Below, in pieces: positions 32,798 through 37,995 of a DNA stretch of 37,995 nt. A program made the position numbers and the translations under genes. Every line of letters begins with the position of its first letter. The stretch's first letter is position 1. Below the pieces are notes generated by a model that saw only the letters and a program-made list of their open reading frames with translations, ran no database searches and was not told the origin of the DNA. The stretch is from positions 1-37,995 of the forward strand of contig DHHG01000215.1 of NCBI GenBank assembly GCA_002403175.1, in the 5' to 3' direction. The DNA is from Syntrophaceae bacterium UBA4778. Its GTDB lineage: Bacteria; Desulfobacterota; Syntrophia; Syntrophales; UBA4778.

Positions 32798-32964
32798 GGC
32801 CTATCCTCATCATCTGTTTAAAAAACGGCGCATAATACCCTACTCGAAAAGTGGTGGCAATAAAAAATAATTTCATGAGAGATCTTCCAACCCCGATAGA
32901 AAATACAAGTTTCAAAAGGGGAAAAAATCAAAGACAAAAGACCGGACAGGGATTACGCGCTTTT

Positions 32965-35397
32965 TCAGGATTCTTTTGATTTGAAAGAGCGAATGATATG
33001 CACTGCCTCGACACCGTCCTTGGCAAAATGAGCTCCGATGGCATGGGCGTATTCTTTGGTAACCACCGCTCCGCCGATTAAAAAAGGACATCTGACGTTC
33101 CGTTTCTGCGCTAGTTCGATTGTTTCGCGCATTTTTTGCATGGTTGTCGTCATGAGTGCGGATAATCCGACCGCGACAGGCTGATGATGCTGTGCTTCGG
33201 AAATAATACGATCTGCCGAAATATCTTTTCCAAGGTCTATCACCTCATATCCGTGATTACGTAAGATCAAGGCGATAATGTTCTTCCCAATATCGTGTAT
33301 GTCCCCTTCGACTGTCGCCAGCAGAACTTTACCTTCATTCCGGACGGCCTTTTCAGCACGAAGACAGGGTTCAAGGTGGTCGATACCTATTTTCATGGTC
33401 TCGGCGCCTGCGATGAGCTGCGGCAGAAAGTAGGTTCTTTTTTCAAACAGGTTGCCTACTGCCGTGATCGCAGGGATCATGAAGGTATTGACCAGATCAA
33501 AGGCGCTGATGTCGCATGTCAATGCCTGATCAATAAGGATGGTTATCTCCTCACGATTTCCATCGAGAATTGCTTGATAGATCTTGCGGGCAGGCGATTG
33601 CTGCTCAGATTCGGGTCCGGTTTCTTTTCCCTGCCGACCTGATTGCGCCTCTGCGCCTGAAAAACGCTCGATGTAGAAGCGTGCCCCTTTATCCTTCAGG
33701 GATAGGGCATCTGCTGCAAATTTGATGTTCATCAGTTCCTCATGCGACGGATTGGCTATTGTCATTGTTAGACCTTTGGCACAAGCCATTGCGAGGAAGG
33801 CGGCATTGATCCATTTGCGCTCGGGCATCCCGAACGAGACATTGGACAATCCGAGGATCGTCCTCATTTTCAGTTTATTTGCACACCACTCGATGGTATC
33901 GAGCGTTTCGAGAGCGGCCCCGGCGTTAGCGGCCACGGTCATAACAAGGCCGTCCACGATGATATCTTCCTGTGTAAATCCAAACGCTTTTGCCGCGTTG
34001 AGGACCCGGCGAATGATCCGCTTCCGTACAGTGGCTGTCTCCGGCACCTCTCTTTCCGTAAGGGGAAGCAATATGAACATTGCACCGTATTTGGCTGCTA
34101 CGGGCAAAAGTCTTTTCATTTTTTTCTTTTCGGCTGAGATGGAATTAATCAAGGCGCGTCCGGGATATAGACGCAATGCGGCTTCAATGGCATCTATATT
34201 AGGCGAGTCGATAACGAGGGGAAGATCGGTCGTCTTTGCAAGAAATCCGATTACTTCCCGCATTATTGCGGTTTCATCGATTCCGGGTACTCCGACGTTG
34301 ACATCCAGAAGCTGTGCGCCTTGCTTTTCCTGATCTCTGGCCATTTCCCTGATCAGGGTGTGCCGGCTGGAGGCTAAATCCTGTGCCAGAGCTTCCCTTA
34401 AAACTTTTTTCCCGGTAGGGTTTATGCGCTCTCCTACTACAACCAGAGGGGTTCTGGATTCCAGAACGATATGTCCCCTGGCAGAACTGAGGGCCGCTAT
34501 TGATCTTTGCAGCGGCATATAGGGCCGGTCGTTTCCAATGACCTGTTTCAGCGCTGCGATATGCCGCGGGTCCGTGCCACAACATCCACCCATCAGATTG
34601 GTTCCATCGGCGACAAATTTCTTCCCGAATGCGGCGAAGGGGGACGGATCCAGATCAAAAACGGTCTTTCCCTCAATCAACTTGGGAATTCCTGCATTGG
34701 GTTTGGCTGCCAGTGGAACCTTGGCGTATCGCTTCATGGAGGATATCATCTTCAACATGGTATCCGGGCCGGATGAACAGTTGCAGCCGACCGCATCAGC
34801 GCCGAGGCTCTGGAGGGTAATCAGGGCCGAAATGGCATCGGTGCCGTTCAGGGTGCGTCCGTCCTTTTCGTATGTCATGGTAACGATGGTGAAAGAATCA
34901 GAGATCTCCTTGATGGCGATAAGCGCAGCCCTAGCTTCCTGAATATCCATCATGGTTTCGATTACAAAGAGATCCACGCCTCCGTCGAGGAGACCTTTTG
35001 CCTGCTCTTTGAAAATCTCAATGGCCTTCTCAAAGGGTAAGCCTCCGAAGGGCTCAAAAAACTGGCCGGTTGGACCGATATCACCGGCGACAAGCGTCCT
35101 GTCGCCGGAAACCTTTCTGGCCAGCATCGCAAGATTTCGGTTTATTTCGCGAATATCGGTTCTTCCGTACTGCTTGAGTTTATATTCATTAGCGCCGAAG
35201 GTGCAGGTATATATGATATCCGATCCTGCCTTTATATAATCTTCGTGCACGGATTCAAGCACGGCAGGGTTTTCCAGAGACCATAATTCGGGACATGTGC
35301 CCGCGCTCATCCCCCGCTTTTGCAGTTCCGTTCCGGTCGCTCCGTCCAAAATGAGTATTTGTTGATCAAGCAGTTTGTTAATAGCAGCCTTATCCAA
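32965..35397 (-). CDS. metH: cobalamin-dependent methionine synthase without activation domain
   Basis: About 810 aa. Domains: homocysteine-binding barrel (ILDGATGTELQKRGM; zinc Cys in GCNCSSGP and GGCCGT), folate barrel (VVGERINPTGKKVLREAL, LDVNVGVPG, VIDSPN, SNVSFGMPERKWIN) and the cobalamin cap and Rossmann domains with VEGDIHDIGKN, where His is the lower axial Co ligand. E. coli MetH (about 1227 aa) has a further AdoMet activation domain; this one stops after the B12 domain, and that module is the next gene upstream. Start: TTG at 35397 has AAAGGTG five bases before it; a TTG at 35421 would overlap the upstream stop. The gene makes methionine from homocysteine and methyl-folate. Confidence 0.93.
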   Translation of the reverse strand: MDKAAINKLLDQQILILDGATGTELQKRGMSAGTCPELWSLENPAVLESVHEDYIKAGSDIIYTCTFGANEYKLKQYGRTDIREINRNLAMLARKVSGDRTLVAGDIGPTGQFFEPFGGLPFEKAIEIFKEQAKGLLDGGVDLFVIETMMDIQEARAALIAIKEISDSFTIVTMTYEKDGRTLNGTDAISALITLQSLGADAVGCNCSSGPDTMLKMISSMKRYAKVPLAAKPNAGIPKLIEGKTVFDLDPSPFAAFGKKFVADGTNLMGGCCGTDPRHIAALKQVIGNDRPYMPLQRSIAALSSARGHIVLESRTPLVVVGERINPTGKKVLREALAQDLASSRHTLIREMARDQEKQGAQLLDVNVGVPGIDETAIMREVIGFLAKTTDLPLVIDSPNIDAIEAALRLYPGRALINSISAEKKKMKRLLPVAAKYGAMFILLPLTEREVPETATVRKRIIRRVLNAAKAFGFTQEDIIVDGLVMTVAANAGAALETLDTIEWCANKLKMRTILGLSNVSFGMPERKWINAAFLAMACAKGLTMTIANPSHEELMNIKFAADALSLKDKGARFYIERFSGAEAQSGRQGKETGPESEQQSPARKIYQAILDGNREEITILIDQALTCDISAFDLVNTFMIPAITAVGNLFEKRTYFLPQLIAGAETMKIGIDHLEPCLRAEKAVRNEGKVLLATVEGDIHDIGKNIIALILRNHGYEVIDLGKDISADRIISEAQHHQPVAVGLSALMTTTMQKMRETIELAQKRNVRCPFLIGGAVVTKEYAHAIGAHFAKDGVEAVHIIRSFKSKES

Positions 35398-35413
35398 AGT
35401 AACACCTTTCAAA

Positions 35414-36043
35414 TTATGCAAATTCCTCTATTCCCATAATGGCCGTTACGGATTTTTCCGGAATGAGCATCAGGCTTTCTGTCAGGCTGATGCCGAGTCG
35501 ATCCAGTGATAATGCTTTATAAATCCATCTTTGATTCTCAATGTCGAAATCTCCATATCCGGCGGAAAATCTTCCGTTTGTGAGCCGTTTATTTTCTCGT
35601 CTGAGTTCGTGGTTGAAATACCGGATTATCCAGTCCAGTGCCGCGTCTGCCATTTCGCCTGCGACAGCATCCAAAACGACCGCCCGAGTCAAGTTGTTGC
35701 GGGTCGAATCCTGCCTGATCGTTTCCATTATATTTGGACCGGCAGTGGCTCCAATCAGCAAAATTTCATTGGAGCGCGAAAGCATGTTTGCCAGTTTCAC
35801 GCTTTGGATTATGTAACCTGAAGAGAGAGCGATTTCAGAAACCGATTTGTTGCACACAGGAATACGAACCCCTGCGCCCTTTAGCTGAATGTCCGAGAGG
35901 GCATCATCCATATAATTTTCGATTTCTCTGGCCTGAGTGGGAGACAGCTGAGTTTTTCCTCTTTTGAATCCCATGCGCCTGAAAATTTCTTTGCTGGGGG
36001 CCGGAATCTCAATTGAATCAAAAAAAATGGGCTCCAATTGCAA
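35414..36043 (-). CDS. stand-alone methionine synthase activation-domain protein
   Basis: 209 aa, TTG start at 36043 (a TTG two codons later has a better spaced GTGAGG). Residues about 100-205 correspond to the MetH activation domain: RFSAGYGDFDIENQ takes the place of the RPAPGY AdoMet-binding loop, preceded by VVLDAVAGEMADAALDWI and followed by ISLTESLMLIPEKSVTAIMGI. It would supply AdoMet and an electron for re-methylating oxidised cobalamin in the adjacent synthase. Split arrangements of this type are known in bacteria such as Thermotoga. The gene ends 17 bases before the metH start. Confidence 0.88.
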   Translation of the reverse strand: MQLEPIFFDSIEIPAPSKEIFRRMGFKRGKTQLSPTQAREIENYMDDALSDIQLKGAGVRIPVCNKSVSEIALSSGYIIQSVKLANMLSRSNEILLIGATAGPNIMETIRQDSTRNNLTRAVVLDAVAGEMADAALDWIIRYFNHELRRENKRLTNGRFSAGYGDFDIENQRWIYKALSLDRLGISLTESLMLIPEKSVTAIMGIEEFA

Positions 36044-36230
36044 TGCCTCACTATTCAGGACTTAATTATCCGTTCATATCATTTTTGCTCTTTAAACAAA
36101 AGTCATTAAAAGGGTTTGGCCGGTTCGGCGCAAGGTGGGAGCAATAGATTGAGTGAATGCTGCTTAATTTTGATAAACAGCTGTTTTGAATTTAGGAATA
36201 GCTGTTGGGTGGTGTTACGGAATACAATAT

Positions 36231-36271
36231 CAGGCGACTGTCCTGCACTTGTCCTTGGAGACAGCCGCCTG
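36231..36271 (-). terminator. terminator hairpin after exported OB-like gene
   Basis: CAGGCGACTGTC (36231-36242) pairs with GACAGCCGCCTG (36260-36271), 11 of 12 positions, loop 17 bases, 33 bases after the stop at 36304. A partly T-rich run follows on the minus strand. Confidence 0.55.
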
Positions 36272-36303
36272 CATTGCTTCCTGAACGAATTTTAACCTCG
36301 TAC

Positions 36304-36807
36304 TTACCGCGCCTGCTGAGATGGCATTCTGGGAATACAGCATTCCCAAGAGGGGAGGCCATCCGCGTTCCTTAACTTCATCGTCAAATCACCCTTGCTC
36401 ACATCTTGAGCAACAATATTATTTTGCCCCATGGTTATGTATTTTGCTCCTTTGACATCCACGAGATCTCCTACATTAAATTTCAGCCGCTGATTGTTTA
36501 CAAACCACTTTGGTCCCAAGAATATGACCCAGGTATCTCCTTGGGGTGTTTTAATCTGCATTTGATTACTGCCCGCAACACCTCTCATGTCCTCTACCTT
36601 GGTAACAGCTCCGTGTACCGTCACCATAGCAGGCTGGGCCTGGGAAATCGGAGGCTCTCCCTGCTGGTTAAGAGGGGTTCCGATGAGCCACCAGTTGGGT
36701 ATGTTCTGTTGCATTTCCAAAGGTTGCGAGAATGCCGCACTTGAGAAACAAAGGAATATCAAAAATAATCCAAGCACAGCCATCAACATCTTTCCTCTTT
36801 TTTTCAT
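36304..36807 (-). CDS. exported protein, OB-fold-like, unknown function
   Basis: 167 aa from the ATG at 36807, preceded by AAGGAGGGG. Signal peptide KMLMAVLGLFLIFLCFSSAAFS. The mature region reads as a five-strand barrel: AMVTVHGAVTKVEDMRG, NQMQIKTPQGDTWVIFLGP, KFNVGDLVDVKGAKYI and NNIVAQDVSKGDLTMKLRN, the pattern of small periplasmic OB-fold proteins (YgiW/BOF or DUF5666-like). Two adjacent Cys (WECCIP) near the C-terminus could bind a metal. Function unknown; a solo gene with its own terminator. Confidence 0.75.
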   Translation of the reverse strand: MKKRGKMLMAVLGLFLIFLCFSSAAFSQPLEMQQNIPNWWLIGTPLNQQGEPPISQAQPAMVTVHGAVTKVEDMRGVAGSNQMQIKTPQGDTWVIFLGPKWFVNNQRLKFNVGDLVDVKGAKYITMGQNNIVAQDVSKGDLTMKLRNADGLPSWECCIPRMPSQQAR

Positions 36808-37126
36808 GGTTCCCCTCCTTAAATTTATTTGGATATTCAACTTTGAGATTACCTGAAAGGAAGCGCTTCAGGCTGGCCGTGCATTCTGGCGCAGCAATGA
36901 TGAAATCGGGCCACCCTAAAAGAATATGGAAGCAGATGAAAAGTATATACGATAATTCAGAAAGCGGTAATATAAGGAAGGACCTGATTTTGTGATTCGA
37001 AAAACCTGAATTGAATATGGCTAACTGATTTGCTTGCGTGCCCATGGCAGACTGAAAAATACACTCGCTTCCGGATTCGAAAACTGGTCAGGAAAATAAA
37101 AGATAGGAAAAGAAAACCAAATCTAC
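36808..37126. other. intergenic region without recognised gene
   Basis: No supported coding sequence. A small inverted repeat (CCTGAA/TTCAGG, 36852-36857 and 36867-36872) lies upstream of the exported gene; no promoter motif was clear. Confidence 0.4.
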
Positions 37127-37942
37127 TCAAGCGCGAAGAGTGATCCTTGGTCGATCTAAAATGGGATTATTGTCGATCAGCACGTCTGTCCCATAAACAT
37201 CAGAAATATTTTTTTCTGTTATGACATCATTGGGATGGCCGCTCGCATGTATTCTGCCCGATTTGAGAAAAACAAGACGGTCGCAATAATCGGATGCCAA
37301 ATTGATATCGTGAGTCACAGTTATAACAGTTAACCCCTGGTGGTTGCGTAAGTCTCTGACCAGGCGAAAAAAATCAATTTGGTGCCTTATATCCTGAAAT
37401 GCCGTAGGCTCATCCAGGAATATGACATCAGGCTTCTGCGCAAGCGCCCTGGCAAGCATCACTCTTTGCCTTTCTCCGCCGCTCAATTCGTGGATGCCGC
37501 GATTCCCGAGCGGTAGAATTTCCGTCATGCGCATCGCATCATCAACGAGTGCAAGATCATTTTCATTTTCGAATTTCATGAATCCGATATGGGGCGAACG
37601 TCCCATCAATACAATCTCTCGGACACTGAAAGGAAAGACAATGGGGGTATCCTGGGACACCATGGCAATTTTTCTGGCCAATGATTTTCTTTTGATATCC
37701 TTTATTTCAACCCCATCTAACCGCACACTGCCTCTTTCAGGTCTAAGTATGCCTGTCATAATTTTCAAAAGGGTACTTTTCCCAGAACCATTGGGGCCAA
37801 GAATTCCCAAAAATTCTTTTTTCATAATCCGGAGGCTAATATCGTGAATAATCCACTCAGAGTCATAACGGAAGTCGATACTTTCCAATTCCAGGATAGG
37901 TAGATGGGGTTCATATTTCTTCGGCACTGTTTTTCCGTCCAA
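37127..37942 (-). CDS. ABC transporter ATPase, iron-siderophore/cobalamin type
   Basis: 271 aa, TTG start at 37942 with GGAGG five bases upstream. Walker A GPNGSGKST, Q-loop VSQDTPIVFPFSVREIVLMGR, signature LSGGERQR, Walker B VIFLDEPTAFQD and H-loop VTVTHDINLASDYCDRLVFL are intact. The FPFSVREIVLMGR segment and C-terminal tail are those of the FecE/FhuC/BtuD group. The ATPase would energise import of iron chelates or vitamin B12. The tail of its permease is encoded directly upstream. The substrate cannot be settled; cobalamin would fit the nearby cobalamin-dependent metH, but that is only a hint. Confidence 0.93.
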   Translation of the reverse strand: MDGKTVPKKYEPHLPILELESIDFRYDSEWIIHDISLRIMKKEFLGILGPNGSGKSTLLKIMTGILRPERGSVRLDGVEIKDIKRKSLARKIAMVSQDTPIVFPFSVREIVLMGRSPHIGFMKFENENDLALVDDAMRMTEILPLGNRGIHELSGGERQRVMLARALAQKPDVIFLDEPTAFQDIRHQIDFFRLVRDLRNHQGLTVITVTHDINLASDYCDRLVFLKSGRIHASGHPNDVITEKNISDVYGTDVLIDNNPILDRPRITLRA

Positions 37943-37954
37943 TCGATCCTCCTG

Positions 37955-37995
37955 CTATCTGAGTTCTTTCTTTTTCAGAAGATATATAAAAAAGG
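37955..37995 (-). CDS. FecCD/BtuC-type permease, last codons only
   Basis: A minus-strand frame entering from the window edge and ending TAG at 37957-37955 encodes FFIYLLKKKELR, the usual C-terminus of FecCD/BtuC permeases (PFFLYLLRR-type). It ends 12 bases before the TTG of the ATPase gene, whose ribosome-binding site directly follows its stop. The remainder lies outside the window. Confidence 0.7.
   Translation of the reverse strand, partial: FFIYLLKKKELR

Noticed and set aside
36044..36303. Cobalamin riboswitch upstream of the metH pair
   Set aside because: No conserved B12-box or matching helices were seen; the 36231-36271 stem fits a terminator.

Overview
The window looks like chromosomal DNA of an anaerobic Desulfobacterota bacterium, most likely of the Syntrophales/Syntrophobacterales type. 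This is inferred from protein style: a desulforedoxin-type Cys motif, split cobalamin-dependent methionine synthase, DUF3047 and FlgT_N-like exported proteins, and frequent TTG/GTG starts behind strong Shine-Dalgarno sites. Taxonomy was not tested by a search.

Layout. 1-3.6 kb: the N-terminal part of a GAF-GGDEF diguanylate cyclase, an orphan mini flagellar-rod-like protein, a small protein joining a desulforedoxin-like Cys motif to a histone-H1-like tail, an SGNH hydrolase coupled to a LEA14/WHy-like protein, and a 49-aa membrane peptide. 3.8-6.7 kb: an ion-transport group (NhaD/CitMHS-type antiporter, unknown protein, TerC). 6.8-9.6 kb: an exported phosphodiester-glycosidase-like protein and PolX. 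A gene-poor stretch of about 0.9 kb follows, with a promoter candidate and a structured leader.

10.5-26.8 kb is the main accessory locus: a GT4 glycosyltransferase, two small exported proteins separated by a RAYT transposase framed by inverted REP elements, a 2325-aa RTX protein whose N-terminus is a T4-lysozyme-like (GH24) domain with E/D/T in catalytic register, and a complete type I secretion system (HlyB-like ABC, HlyD-like adaptor, TolC-like outer-membrane protein) ending at a terminator. I read this as a type I-secreted peptidoglycan hydrolase or surface protein. The exported protein directly upstream is a candidate immunity or accessory factor (inference).

26.8-28.1 kb is the remnant of a mobile element in a tRNA-Leu(CAG) gene: the tRNA 3' end is duplicated about 1.19 kb away, and between the copies lie a higBA toxin-antitoxin pair and the C-terminal stub of a tyrosine recombinase.

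28.2-38 kb is housekeeping: ribF, a FlgT_N-like exported protein, endonuclease V, a DUF3047 protein, pyrE, metH without its activation domain plus that domain as a separate upstream gene, an exported OB-fold-like protein, and an FecE/BtuD-type ABC ATPase preceded by the last codons of its FecCD/BtuC-type permease.
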